A model generated the notes under the pieces. The model saw only the letters and a list, made by a program, of their open reading frames with translations, made no database searches and was not told the DNA's origin. DNA of 64,000 nt from Myxococcales bacterium. Lineage in GTDB: Bacteria > Myxococcota_A > Polyangia > Palsa-1104 > JAEUJZ01. Location: positions 186,001 to 250,000 of the forward strand of contig JAEUKA010000014.1 of the NCBI GenBank assembly GCA_016794465.1. The letters run 5' to 3'. Position 1 is the stretch's first letter, and each line of letters opens with the position of its first letter. The translations under genes and the position numbers were made by a program. This document shows, in pieces, positions 1 through 8,633 of the stretch.

Positions 1-608
1 GCTACGACGCAGAGGTCAGCTTTACCGATCTGCACCTTGGCAAGATTCTGGCGGCGCTCCGTGAGGCGGGACTGGCGGAAGACACGGCGGTGGTGGTGTT
101 TTCCGATCACGGGGAAGCGTTTGGCGAGCACAAGCTCAGTGGTGAGCCGCTCTATTTCCATGGCGAGGCGCTCTACAACGAGGTGCTGCAGGTGCCGCTC
201 ATCATCTACCTTCCGTCCAAGGCGGGGCTGGTGGCGCGGAAAGTGGACGAGCGGGTGCGGCTGATCGATATGGCACCGACGGTGTTGCAGCTGGCAGGAC
301 TGCCTTTGCCGGACAGCTTCCGAGGTCAGTCGCTGCTGCCGCTCATCCTTGGGGACAAGCTGGCGGCGCCTCTGCCGGCGATTGCCGAGATGCTGCCGTG
401 TACTGCGTGGCCCAAGAACGAGCGAGTGATTGTCGATGCGGTCGATGGAGTGGAATACGCGCTCTACGCCAAGTTCACCGACAACTTGTACGAGCTGTAC
501 GAGCTGGCCAAAGATGCGACGCAGCAGAAGAACCTGGCCGGACAGAAACCGCAGGTGGTGGCGACGCTGCGCAAGCGACTACAGAGCCTTCAGCAGCTGA
601 AGAAATAG
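1..608 (+). CDS. Sulfatase-family hydrolase, C-terminal part (5' end outside window)
   Basis: The open frame runs in from before base 1 (reading from base 3) to the TAA at 606-608. It carries the C-terminal metal-site signature of the sulfatase/alkaline-phosphatase superfamily: a VVFSDHGEAFGEH segment around bases 93-132, a downstream VPLIIYLP strand, and the family closing block IDMAPTVLQLAGLPLPDSFRG. These enzymes hydrolyse sulfate or phosphate esters, or transfer phosphoglycerol or phosphoethanolamine groups; the substrate cannot be told because the N-terminal nucleophile region lies outside the window. The tail after residue ~115 is short and Lys/Gln rich. It converges on the rhomboid gene with a 10-base gap. 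Confidence 0.8.
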   Translation, partial: YDAEVSFTDLHLGKILAALREAGLAEDTAVVVFSDHGEAFGEHKLSGEPLYFHGEALYNEVLQVPLIIYLPSKAGLVARKVDERVRLIDMAPTVLQLAGLPLPDSFRGQSLLPLILGDKLAAPLPAIAEMLPCTAWPKNERVIVDAVDGVEYALYAKFTDNLYELYELAKDATQQKNLAGQKPQVVATLRKRLQSLQQLKK

Positions 609-618
609 TCTGTAGGAA

Positions 619-1962
619 TCAGCTTGGCGCGCCGCTTTTCTGCACGGCTACTTTGGCGGCTTCGGCGAGCTCTGCATAGCCAGCGTGTACCAGCCACAGA
701 CTCCCTGCGAACAGAAGGACGCCGAGCAGTGCCAGGGCTCGCGTGGCGACCTGAAAGCGCGGCTGCTCGTCGGTCTTCGGCCAAATTTTCATCACTACAT
801 AGCCGGCCAGAAGACCCGCTAGCGCACCACCCAGATGTGCCGCAAAGTCGATCTTCCCACCTTGGCGATGCGTGGTCAGCGGAATCAGCGAAGGAATCAG
901 GAACTGCATCAGCTGCGCCTGAATCTGCGTCCGTGTCGCCCCCGGAGGATATCGCAGCGACGCCATCAGTGCCGCCGCAAGCAGGCCCATCACCGCGCCC
1001 GAGGCTCCCACAGAGACAATGTTGGCGGGATTCAGCGCCAGACTGAGCAGCGAGCCGCCGAGCGTCCCGATCAGGAACAGCAGCAGGAGCCAGGCGCGAC
1101 CGAGCAGAGACTCCAGCAGATACCCAGCCAGCGCGAGCGCAACCCCATTGAGGAGCAGATGAAACGCATCCCCATGTAGCAGCGCGGCAGAGAGGAGTCG
1201 ATGCCAGTCTCCATGCACCAGCACCGCATCGCGATTCATTCCGCCCAGCGCAAAAAGCGTCCAGACATCGACTCCCAGTAGTCCTGATCCACCGTCGCTG
1301 AGCTTGGCCAGATGCTCCATCCCAAACATTGCCACCAGCACAGTAAGTAGCGCAATCGTGACCACTGGGATTCGCTCCTGCTGCGGCAGCGCGGGCGAAG
1401 GAACGAAGATCTCTTGATCGGACTTGCGATCTTCTTCCAGCACACTGGCGACCCAGCCTCGGTGACCCAGTCGTTTCAGGAGTCCGCCCAGCGGCGCGCT
1501 ACTCCACAGCTGACGGCTCTCTGTATCCAGATAGAAGCACGTGATCGCCACCTTGGTCAGACCCGGCATCGTTCTCTGCAGCGCCTGTAGACGCAGCTTG
1601 TCGTCCGACGAGGGCGGTCCGTGTCCCACTTCATAGAGCGTGATCCCGACTGGCATCTTCGCTCCGTTCATCGTTCCGGTGTACTTTAGACAGTCCTTCC
1701 CGATGTTGATGAGCTGCTGCTGGGAAAACGCGAAGTGCCGACTCGGCTCCTTTTCACGATCCAAGATGCAGGCGATGGCCAGTCCAAAGTCGGCGTAGGA
1801 CAGGACCACATCACTGTGTTCCACAAGCTCCGCCGCTTCCGCAGGGGCTCCCGGTTGAAACTGCTTGTCGCCCATCAGCCGCTTGGCAAGATACACCGCA
1901 AACGGCACAGGCGCAGAGTCTGGCAGCGTCGCTGCTTGAGGTTCGGATTGCACGTCGGACAT
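619..1962 (-). CDS. Rhomboid-family intramembrane serine protease with N-terminal cytosolic domain
   Basis: 447 aa. Residues ~196-447 form a rhomboid core of six or more hydrophobic helices. Visible catalytic features are GASG with Ser321, FAAHLGG with His376, and the oxyanion-side HGDAFHLLLNG with His268/Asn272. The active-site set therefore looks complete, so cleavage of transmembrane substrates in the inner membrane is expected. Residues 1-190 are soluble and not a family I can name; bacterial rhomboids more often have short tails. It is the last gene of a minus-strand run (RRM protein, Fic-like, rhomboid) with a 96-base gap upstream. The ATG at 1962 is the only start that keeps the soluble domain. 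Confidence 0.85.
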   Translation of the reverse strand: MSDVQSEPQAATLPDSAPVPFAVYLAKRLMGDKQFQPGAPAEAAELVEHSDVVLSYADFGLAIACILDREKEPSRHFAFSQQQLINIGKDCLKYTGTMNGAKMPVGITLYEVGHGPPSSDDKLRLQALQRTMPGLTKVAITCFYLDTESRQLWSSAPLGGLLKRLGHRGWVASVLEEDRKSDQEIFVPSPALPQQERIPVVTIALLTVLVAMFGMEHLAKLSDGGSGLLGVDVWTLFALGGMNRDAVLVHGDWHRLLSAALLHGDAFHLLLNGVALALAGYLLESLLGRAWLLLLFLIGTLGGSLLSLALNPANIVSVGASGAVMGLLAAALMASLRYPPGATRTQIQAQLMQFLIPSLIPLTTHRQGGKIDFAAHLGGALAGLLAGYVVMKIWPKTDEQPRFQVATRALALLGVLLFAGSLWLVHAGYAELAEAAKVAVQKSGAPS

Positions 1963-2058
1963 CTTCGCTTCTCCAAGCCACGCAGAAGCAGTGACTATAT
2001 CATGCGCAGAACCGTAAAGTTCCAGCGCAGAGATCAGCGACGAGTCTGGTGCGAAGGA

Positions 2059-2853
2059 TTAAGAGGCATGTAGTTTGCCTCTTTTTGGCGTGATTTCCGC
2101 TGGTTGGGAATCGAGAAACTGCGCTGCCACTGCGCAGTAGGAATGCAAGCTGTCGAAGACAAGCTCGATGAGACTCTCACTGCCGGCCCGCAAGCTCTCG
2201 TGATACCGCAGGCGCTCGACTCCGCGAATGATCGCGGGTGGATAGCCATCCGCCAGAAGCAGCAGGTTCATCAGCAGCCGTGCGACCTGACCGTTGTGAT
2301 CCGGCCACGGATAAATGGTCATCAGCTCGAAGTGAGCCGCGACCGCACGAAGCAGCGGGTGCTGATGGGCTTCGCGCTCCTCATCGATCGATTCACACAG
2401 CTTGCGCAGACTCGCTGCAATCTGACCAGCGGGAATGATGGGATGGTGATAGAGCCGATGAAGGACGCGATCACTACGGAACGGATGACCTTCCCCCTTT
2501 TCCGAGGGAGTCAGACTCTCATGCAGCTTGCGTAAGAGCGGAACCGTCACCAGGCCTCGCACCTGACCGGCGTGAAGCAGACCCTGCTGTTTGACAAAGT
2601 CTATCGTGAGCTTGTGATCACGGATGCTCTTACACAGAGCGTCTCTGGTGCGTTCGGGGAAGGTCTTTTCGGTGAGAGCGTCTGAGATGTCTTCGCCTGA
2701 AAGGGCAATTCCTTCCAGTGCATGGTCGTGGTAGAGCCATAACGTAGTCAGCTTGTCTTGGAATGACAGGAAGGCCTGCGGATCTGCTACAGGCCAACGC
2801 CGACTCAGCCCTTCGAGCTTATTATCGAGCTCTCGTAGTCGCTGCTCTACCAT
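2059..2853 (-). CDS. Fic-domain protein with degenerate active site
   Basis: 264 aa, close to a standard single-domain Fic protein. The fold is recognisable from the block around residues 174-205: HFELMTI, then ARLLMNLLLLADGYPPAII, which is typical Fic helix sequence. The catalytic HPFxDGNGRxxR motif reads YPWPDHNGQVAR (residues 181-192). The catalytic His is Tyr181, the first Gly is His186 and the first Arg is Gln189; Asp185, Asn187, Gly188 and Arg192 remain. The position of the inhibitory SxxxE(G/N) motif reads DHALEG (residues 43-48), with Asp for Ser. AMP transfer is therefore unlikely, or chemically changed. It follows the RRM gene by 11 bases, suggesting co-transcription. A sequencing error cannot explain several separate substitutions in an open frame. 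Confidence 0.75.
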   Translation of the reverse strand: MVEQRLRELDNKLEGLSRRWPVADPQAFLSFQDKLTTLWLYHDHALEGIALSGEDISDALTEKTFPERTRDALCKSIRDHKLTIDFVKQQGLLHAGQVRGLVTVPLLRKLHESLTPSEKGEGHPFRSDRVLHRLYHHPIIPAGQIAASLRKLCESIDEEREAHQHPLLRAVAAHFELMTIYPWPDHNGQVARLLMNLLLLADGYPPAIIRGVERLRYHESLRAGSESLIELVFDSLHSYCAVAAQFLDSQPAEITPKRGKLHAS

Positions 2854-2864
2854 GGGACACGGCG

Positions 2865-3221
2865 CTAGCGACGACCGCCGCGACCGCCGCCACCACCATA
2901 GCCGCCGCCGCCACCACCGCCACCACCGTATCCGCCGCCGCCACCACCGCCACCACCGTAACCCGAGCGCTCCTCACGAGGACGGGCTTCGTTGACGGTC
3001 AGGGTGCGACCATCGTGAGCACGACCATTGAGGGAGGCAATGGCCGCCTGGGCCTCGGTGTCCGAGCCCATCTCGACAAAGCCAAAGCCCTTGCTGCGTC
3101 CGGTGTCGCGATCTTCAACCACCTGAGCGCTCTGCACGCTACCATGCTGAGCGAACAGCTGATTCAAATCCGCACTGCTCACCGAATAACCCAGGTTACC
3201 AACGTATAGTTTCTTACCCAT
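2865..3221 (-). CDS. Glycine-rich RRM RNA-binding protein
   Basis: 118 aa from the ATG at 3219-3221, which has GGAG seven bases upstream on the minus strand; the frame is open further upstream but those codons lack family similarity. One RRM domain (residues ~3-80) shows RNP2 (LYVGNL) and RNP1 (KGFGFVEM). The tail is made of two YGGGGGGGGG decapeptides and a GRGGRR end. This is the layout of cyanobacterial and myxobacterial Rbp proteins, often cold-induced, that bind single-stranded RNA in the cytoplasm; cold control is inference. A long AT-richer leader precedes it. It leads a likely operon with the Fic-like and rhomboid genes. Confidence 0.9.
   Translation of the reverse strand: MGKKLYVGNLGYSVSSADLNQLFAQHGSVQSAQVVEDRDTGRSKGFGFVEMGSDTEAQAAIASLNGRAHDGRTLTVNEARPREERSGYGGGGGGGGGYGGGGGGGGGYGGGGGRGGRR
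2899..2958. repeat. Two 30-bp tandem repeats coding the Gly-rich tail
   Basis: Two near-identical 30-base units (2899-2928 and 2929-2958) built from GCC/ACC triplets. On the minus strand they encode two YGGGGGGGGG decapeptides in the RRM protein tail. In-frame repeat number could change by slippage without breaking the gene. Confidence 0.85.
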
Positions 3222-3696
3222 TTGTCTCTCCGTACTACTTCGACTGCTACTGCTTGTCTGGCCGGTCATTACCCCGCAATGCATTTTGCAGGTTCGGCAC
3301 GTTCATTGCGCTGTTTTGACGTTGTTCTTCTGTGCCTTAGATCTGAACTCTCCTGCAAAACTCAAGATTCTCGACGAGAAAGCAGCCGGCCACGAGCACC
3401 AAGGACTGACACGCATGTACTTGATGGAACTTGCTCGCGACGGAATGAATTTTCATGCAGTGCTCACGCATTTCGATCTGCGAGCAGAGCGAAAAACCTG
3501 AACATGAAAACGCGGACTGTTTTTCAAGAGCCCGAGTATGGGGTGTCAGTGCAGGGAAAGCCATAGCAATTTGCGAAATAATCAGAAATTTATTGTTATT
3601 TGCACTGTCTAGCCACGGGAAACACCGTTCTCGATCCCCCAGCTCAGCAGTCACTTCGGACTGTTCAACGGTCGCGGGCGCAGGCAACCTCGCAGC
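3222..3696. other. 475-base intergenic region between RRM protein and threonine aldolase
   Basis: Divergent spacer, clearly more AT-rich than the surrounding genes around 3500-3610. It should hold the promoter of the RRM gene on the minus strand and of the aldolase on the plus strand. A 71-codon open frame at 3286-3501 has no recognisable protein features and no good ribosome site, so I do not call it a gene. I see no tRNA, terminator or strong repeat. Confidence 0.6.
3571..3599 (+). promoter_or_regulatory. Candidate sigma70-type promoter for threonine aldolase
   Basis: TTGCGA (3571-3576), a 17-base AT-rich spacer, then TGTTAT (3594-3599). Each box matches the consensus at four of six positions and spacing is ideal. 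It lies about 98 bases before the ATG. The local AT richness in a GC-rich genome supports it, but this is a pattern match only. Confidence 0.35.
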
Positions 3697-4764
3697 ATGT
3701 CTTTCCCGAGTCTCACAACCGAACATCACGGCCTCGCCAGCGACAACACCGCTGGACTCACCCCCGAAGCCCTGGCCGCAGTGGTCGCGGTCAACGCTGG
3801 CAGTCATCCTTCTTATGGAAGTGATGCGGTCACAGAGCGTGCCAAGCAGCTGATCTGCGAGCTGCTGGACACCGACTGCGCAGTGTTTTTTGTGGGAAGC
3901 GGCACCGTGGCCAATGCGCTCGCGCTCGCGCATGTCTGTCCCAGCTATCGCGCCATCCTCTGCCATGAAGTTGCGCACGCCGATACCGATGAGTGTGGGG
4001 CGCCAGAGTTCTTCAGCGGGGGCAGCAAGGTCCTCACCATCCGGGGAGAAAACGGCAAGCTCATCCCCAAAGAAGTCGAGCGCGTCATCGCGCGGCGGGA
4101 AAACCTGCACTACTCGAAAGCGGGGGTGCTGTCGCTGACGCAAGCGACGGAGTGGGGCACGCTGTACACGCCAGCGGAAATACAGAAGCTCTCCGCAGTG
4201 AGCAAGCAGCATGGTCTGTCGCTTCATATGGATGGTGCGCGCTTTGCGAATGCGGCAGCGGCACTGGCAGTACACGGTTACTCAGCGGCTGACTTCACGT
4301 GGCGGGCCGGCGTCGAGGTGCTGAGCCTTGGTGGCACCAAGAGCGGCATGATGGCGACCGAAGCGGTGGTGTTCTTTGATCGTGAGCGGGCGCGCGACTT
4401 CGACTTTCGGATAAAGCAGGCGGGACAGCTTACCTCCAAGCAGCGCTTTGCTTCCGCGCAGTGGGTGGCGATGCTGCAGGACGGAGCGTGGCTGCGACAT
4501 GCCTCCCATGCCAACGCGATGGCGCAGCAGCTGGCCAGCGGACTGCGGGCGCTCGGACTGCGCATCCTGGTGGAGCCAGCGTCAAATGGTGTGTTTGTTG
4601 AGCTGGCTTCGGGGACCGCAGAGCAGATGAGGGCGCGAGGCTGGCACTTCTACCGTTTCATCGGCGAGAGTGGCTACCGACTGATGACTTCCTGGGCGAC
4701 CGAGCCCGCTCTGCTGAGCCAGTTCCTCACCGAGCTGGGCGCGGTCCTGTCGGAATCTACTTGA
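3697..4764 (+). CDS. ltaE: Low-specificity L-threonine aldolase
   Basis: 355 aa, fold type I PLP enzyme that splits L-threonine (and allo-threonine) into glycine and acetaldehyde in the cytoplasm. Motifs in order: SDNTAG near residue 16, the GSGTVAN phosphate-side loop (67-73), HMDGAR with Asp179 that holds the PLP ring nitrogen, and LGGTKSG with Lys215 as the Schiff-base lysine. Length and motif order match the bacterial GLY1/LtaE family. The ATG at 3697 precedes a normal N-terminus; the ribosome site is weak. Its stop codon overlaps the convergent S9 peptidase by eight bases. Confidence 0.92.
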   Translation: MSFPSLTTEHHGLASDNTAGLTPEALAAVVAVNAGSHPSYGSDAVTERAKQLICELLDTDCAVFFVGSGTVANALALAHVCPSYRAILCHEVAHADTDECGAPEFFSGGSKVLTIRGENGKLIPKEVERVIARRENLHYSKAGVLSLTQATEWGTLYTPAEIQKLSAVSKQHGLSLHMDGARFANAAAALAVHGYSAADFTWRAGVEVLSLGGTKSGMMATEAVVFFDRERARDFDFRIKQAGQLTSKQRFASAQWVAMLQDGAWLRHASHANAMAQQLASGLRALGLRILVEPASNGVFVELASGTAEQMRARGWHFYRFIGESGYRLMTSWATEPALLSQFLTELGAVLSEST

Positions 4765-6781
4765 GCAGATACTCCTCGATGAACAGGACCGTGGAGTAAA
4801 ACTGGAAGTCCTGATTCCTCTTTTTGGCAAAGCCGTGACCTTCATCTTTGGCGAGCAGATACCAGGCCGGAACGCTGTTCTGTTTGACGGTCCGAATCAT
4901 CTGCTCTGCCTCGCTGGCAGGCACACGCGGATCATTCTGTCCCTGCACGATGAACAGCGGCTTGGTCACATTCTTGGCCAAGTTGAGCGGCGCAATTCGG
5001 TTCAAAAACTCGCGCATCTTGGGACTCCGTTCATCGCCGTACTCGACGCGGCGGAGGTCACGGCGATAGCCTTCGGTGTTCTCTAGGAACGTGACCAAGT
5101 TGCTCATTCCCACCACGGCCAGCGCACAGCGAATCAGCGAGCTGTGCTGCGTTGCAGAGACAAGGGTCATGTGTCCGCCGTAGCTTCCGCCCGTCACCAT
5201 GATCCGCTCGCCATCGATCTCTGGCTGCGTCTTGAGCCACTTGTACAGAGACTCTGCATCTTTGTAGGAATCCTCGCGCTTGTCGCCATCATCGAGCTTG
5301 AGGAAGGTCTTGCCGTACCCCGAAGATCCTCGCACGTTGGGAAAGAGCAGCGCCACACCCAGCTCGTCGAGTAGGTAGTTGTTGCGACCAATAAAGCCGG
5401 GTCGGAACTGCGCTTCCGGACCGCCGTGAATGTTGACGATCACCGGACGCTTGCCGGTAAATTTTTTCGGCGGCAGATACAAAAATCCCGAGATGTCCCG
5501 GCCATCATAGCCCTTCCACTTCACCAGCTTGGGCTCCGCAAACTCGCTGGTCAGGAGTCCTCCGCTCTCGCTCTGCGTCCAGCGCGACAGCTTGCCAGTG
5601 GCGACGCTGACAGAGTAGGAATCGGCGCTCGCCCGCGCCGAGCTTAAGGTAAATCCCAGCTCAGTTCCGTTGCGATGAAACGAAAGACCACCGATCACCC
5701 CGACTGGAATCTCGCGCAGCGGCCGCAGCTGCTTGGTCTGCGTAGACATCAAGTAGAGACGACTCTCGCCGTTCTCATTGGCCGCGATCGCCAGACTGCG
5801 ACCATCGCGCGACAGATCAAAGTCTTCGACATCCCAAGGAATCGAGGTGGTCAGGAAAGTGTACTTCTGCGTCGCCAGATCGAGATACGCGAGGCGCTGA
5901 AACTCGGACTCCTTATCGGTGGTCAGATAGACTCCTTTGCCATCTTTGGCAAAGTGAACGCGCCCATAAGAAACCTTTTCCGCGCCTCCTTTTGGAGTCA
6001 GGAGGGTCTTTTCTTTCTTCTCCAGATCGACCAGCCACAGATAGCTCTCGTTGATCGACAGCTCTTCCTGCAGGATCAGTTTTTTTCCATCGGGAGAGAA
6101 GTCGAGCGGAGCAAAGCCGCCTCCGGAGAGCTCGAGGACCAGATGATCACTGGACTTGTCGAGCGGATTCATGATCCACAGATCATTGTCTTTGCCGGTC
6201 CGCCGGGTAGACGAGTACGCAATCTGGGTTCCGGACTGATTCCAGACCATTCCTACATTGCGGCTTTTCCCGTCGGTGAGCATGGTGATGTCACCGTTTG
6301 CGAGGTCATAGCGAAAGATCTGGAACCACTCTCCACCACCGACATCTTTCACAAACAGAAAGTAGTCGCCACGCGTCGGCTCGTAGCTGGCTCCACCGAC
6401 ACGATCAGGAAAGAATGTCAGCTGCGTACGTGCCCCGCCCGGCATCGCCACGCGGTGAACCTGGGGCACATCGGCAAAGCGCGTCAGGATGAGCTGCTCG
6501 CGACGGAGTGGATGCCAGTCGGCAAAGGCAGCGGTTCGGAACTCGGTGTAGCGACCAACGCGCTCGACCAGTCGCTTGGGAACCGGCGGAATTCCCGCCA
6601 CCACCAGATTGTCACTGGGGGTAAGGACCGCCTCAGTGGGTTTCTCTGGCGGAGCCTTTGCAGGTGCAGCAGGAGCAGGAGCAGGAGCCGTGGCCACAGC
6701 CGGACTCGCAGATGTCGAAAAGGACGGGGCCAGCAGCGGGAGAAGGGGAATCGCAAACGCAAGCATTCTCAGGTGTCGCAT
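4757..6781 (-). CDS. S9 family prolyl oligopeptidase-type serine peptidase, exported
   Basis: 674 aa. N-terminal hydrophobic signal (residues ~5-25) followed by an Ala/Pro-rich linker, then a beta-propeller-like region with repeated DLxxG and SPDGKKL motifs, and a C-terminal alpha/beta hydrolase. The catalytic triad is visible: Ser533 in GGSYGG, Asp617 in QGQNDPRVP and His649 in KDEGHGF, with the HGGP oxyanion motif near residue 453. It probably removes dipeptides or short peptides in the periplasm. I chose the ATG at 6781 because GGAGG lies upstream and the signal peptide starts there; an in-frame ATG at 6808 would add nine residues. Confidence 0.9.
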   Translation of the reverse strand: MRHLRMLAFAIPLLPLLAPSFSTSASPAVATAPAPAPAAPAKAPPEKPTEAVLTPSDNLVVAGIPPVPKRLVERVGRYTEFRTAAFADWHPLRREQLILTRFADVPQVHRVAMPGGARTQLTFFPDRVGGASYEPTRGDYFLFVKDVGGGEWFQIFRYDLANGDITMLTDGKSRNVGMVWNQSGTQIAYSSTRRTGKDNDLWIMNPLDKSSDHLVLELSGGGFAPLDFSPDGKKLILQEELSINESYLWLVDLEKKEKTLLTPKGGAEKVSYGRVHFAKDGKGVYLTTDKESEFQRLAYLDLATQKYTFLTTSIPWDVEDFDLSRDGRSLAIAANENGESRLYLMSTQTKQLRPLREIPVGVIGGLSFHRNGTELGFTLSSARASADSYSVSVATGKLSRWTQSESGGLLTSEFAEPKLVKWKGYDGRDISGFLYLPPKKFTGKRPVIVNIHGGPEAQFRPGFIGRNNYLLDELGVALLFPNVRGSSGYGKTFLKLDDGDKREDSYKDAESLYKWLKTQPEIDGERIMVTGGSYGGHMTLVSATQHSSLIRCALAVVGMSNLVTFLENTEGYRRDLRRVEYGDERSPKMREFLNRIAPLNLAKNVTKPLFIVQGQNDPRVPASEAEQMIRTVKQNSVPAWYLLAKDEGHGFAKKRNQDFQFYSTVLFIEEYLLK

Positions 6782-6827
6782 GGGAACAGGAACCTCCATC
6801 TGCGGCACTTGTTAGCATGACTTGACG

Positions 6828-7253
6828 TTACGTAAAGACGTTGAGCAGCAAGCTAAATAGACCGGTGGCCAGTCCGGCGTAGCCAAGTCCGTGCTCGTTG
6901 CGAATCAGGACGGCCTGAAAGTCGTCGCAGACCTTGCGCACACCGGGGGACAGCTTGGCGCCAAACCAGGACAACAGCGTCGCGTAGCCGAAGCGCAGAC
7001 CGAGCAGCACCGACAGCACGCCGGCCCCGAGAAAGCCGAGGTAGACCGTCGGAGCGATGCGCACAAAGCCCAGGTAGGCCGCCATCTCGAAGATGGTAAT
7101 CAGGCCCGCGACCACTGCGCCGACGCCGAGCAGACCCGAGAGTGGCGACAGCGCGGTCAGCCAGAAGCGCGACGACGGCCACCACTTGCCAATTCCGTCG
7201 GCGTTGGCGAGGGCGGCGAGCAAGATCAGCACCGTACTGCTCAAGGTTCCCAT
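6828..7253 (-). CDS. Small polytopic membrane protein, unknown function
   Basis: 141 aa with three or four predicted membrane spans: near residue 5, about 27-50, about 55-80, and the last 20 residues. No family that I can name. The ATG at 7253 has GGGAG seven bases upstream, which settles the start although the frame stays open to 7715. The leader contains the 20-bp tandem repeat at 7281-7356. It diverges from the glycosyltransferase at 7470. A hypothetical but likely real gene, judged by codon pattern, ribosome site and membrane-protein character. Confidence 0.7.
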   Translation of the reverse strand: MGTLSSTVLILLAALANADGIGKWWPSSRFWLTALSPLSGLLGVGAVVAGLITIFEMAAYLGFVRIAPTVYLGFLGAGVLSVLLGLRFGYATLLSWFGAKLSPGVRKVCDDFQAVLIRNEHGLGYAGLATGLFSLLLNVFT

Positions 7254-7280
7254 GATGTGACTCCCGATCTGGTTTTGGCG

Positions 7281-7356
7281 AGTTTGGGCGATTTCTGGTG
7301 AGTTTGGGCGATTTCTGGTGAGTTTGGGCGATTTCTGGTGAATTTGGGCGATTTCA
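7281..7356. repeat. 20-bp tandem repeat, about 3.8 copies
   Basis: Unit AGTTTGGGCGATTTCTGGTG is perfect at 7281-7300, 7301-7320 and 7321-7340, with a fourth, slightly changed and cut copy at 7341-7356. It sits between the divergent membrane-protein gene (start 7253) and glycosyltransferase (start 7470), in the leader or promoter zone of the former. There are no unique spacers, so it is not a CRISPR. The 20-base period is not a whole number of codons. Confidence 0.95.
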
Positions 7357-7469
7357 GTCGAGCTCTGGTTCGAGGTCGCGGCGGCTCCATCGCGAGCCAA
7401 GCCAGCTTTCGCATTATCACCGGCCGTGCCATGCGCAGCCATGTGCGTCCGTGTGGTAGCTTCGTCGCG

Positions 7470-8633
7470 ATGGCGCTCCTGCTCACAATTGCCTTGGCTA
7501 GCGCAGCATTTTGTCACCTTGCGCTGGCGTTGCTGCTGGTCTTTAACAAAGCGCGAACGCCGAAGCTGCCGACTCCCGGGCTGCCCCAAGCCCCGCCGAA
7601 GTCGGTGCTGATTGTCGTGCCGGCCCGCAATGAAGAAAGCAACATCGGCGACTGTGTGCGCAGCCTGCTCTTGCAGGATCATCCGGCGCTGACGGTTCGC
7701 GTCGTGGATGATCACTCGACGGATCGTACCGGTGCGATCGTGGGCAAGCTGGCCGAGAGTGATCGGCGGCTAACGCTGGTGAATCCGCCGGCTTTGCCGA
7801 TCGGCTGGCTGGGCAAGCCCCACGCGGTCCACCATGGCGCGCTCGGAGCGGTCGCCGATTATCTCTTGTTCATTGATGCCGATGTGCGGCTTCGACCGAC
7901 GGCGGTGTCGCAGGCGATGGCGCTCGCGGAGAGTCGTCAAGCGGGCCTGACCACGCTGATGCCCGAGCTGGTCGCGTCGAGCTTCTGGGAGCGGGCGACC
8001 CAGCCGGTGGTGGGGCTGCTTTTGTACGGCCTGCTCGACCCGGTGCGCACAAGCGATCCCAACAAGGCGGATGCCGCTGGGTTTGGCCCGTTCATGCTGT
8101 TCCGTCGCGATGCGTACGAGCGCGTCGGTGGCCATCAGGCAGTGCACAGTGAGGTCGTCGAGGACCTCAAGCTGGCGCAGCTTATCAAGCAGCAGCGCCT
8201 GGGGCTGTGTATCGCGCATGCGACCTCGCTGGTGAAGCTGCGGATGTATGACTCGCTGCCGTCGATCATTGCGGGCTGGACGAAAAACTTCCACGTTGCG
8301 CTCGGTCCGGTGCGGGCGCTGGCGCCACTTTTCGCGGCGATCCTCGCGATGGTGTTTACGCTGCCGACGGTGATGTTCTGGCTGGCGATTGCGATTGGAG
8401 TCGCTCGCGGCGCCCTGCCCGACTTCGCGCTGCTGGCTGCCGTCGCGTACGGCGCTGACTGGCTGGCTCGACTGGCGCTGTATTCCACCTATGACATCAC
8501 GCCACGCGGCCTGCGCGCCGTCGGAGGGCTGGTGGTGGCCTACATCTTGTGTTCTTCGGTGTATCGGGCGGTGTTTGGTCGTCCCGTTACCTGGCGGGGG
8601 CGCTCGATCCAAGCGCCTGAGGCTGGAGGCTAG
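7470..8633 (+). CDS. GT2 family glycosyltransferase, HpnB/CrtQ-like, membrane-bound
   Basis: 387 aa. N-terminal membrane anchor, then a GT-A domain with VVPARNEESNI, VVDDHSTD and the metal-binding FIDADVRL motif. The WLGKPHAVHHGA segment is typical of hopene-associated HpnB and carotenoid glycosyltransferases CrtQ. Three or four C-terminal membrane spans follow. It likely adds a sugar to a lipid or isoprenoid acceptor at the inner membrane; no hopanoid or carotenoid gene is visible nearby, so the acceptor is open. I use the ATG at 7470 because it starts directly before the hydrophobic anchor; upstream codons (from 7338) lie in the tandem repeat zone. Confidence 0.8.
   Translation: MALLLTIALASAAFCHLALALLLVFNKARTPKLPTPGLPQAPPKSVLIVVPARNEESNIGDCVRSLLLQDHPALTVRVVDDHSTDRTGAIVGKLAESDRRLTLVNPPALPIGWLGKPHAVHHGALGAVADYLLFIDADVRLRPTAVSQAMALAESRQAGLTTLMPELVASSFWERATQPVVGLLLYGLLDPVRTSDPNKADAAGFGPFMLFRRDAYERVGGHQAVHSEVVEDLKLAQLIKQQRLGLCIAHATSLVKLRMYDSLPSIIAGWTKNFHVALGPVRALAPLFAAILAMVFTLPTVMFWLAIAIGVARGALPDFALLAAVAYGADWLARLALYSTYDITPRGLRAVGGLVVAYILCSSVYRAVFGRPVTWRGRSIQAPEAGG

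Noticed and set aside
3286..3501. 71-codon plus-strand open frame in the RRM-aldolase gap
   Set aside because: No ribosome site, no recognisable sequence pattern, atypical codon use.
3337..4275. 312-codon minus-strand open frame
   Set aside because: Antisense to threonine aldolase; Arg/Ala/His-rich shadow sequence with no domain.
5675..6820. 381-codon plus-strand open frame
   Set aside because: Antisense to the S9 peptidase, whose catalytic triad is clear; no family features.
7281..7356. CRISPR-like array
   Set aside because: Units are directly joined with no unique spacers, and no cas gene is present.
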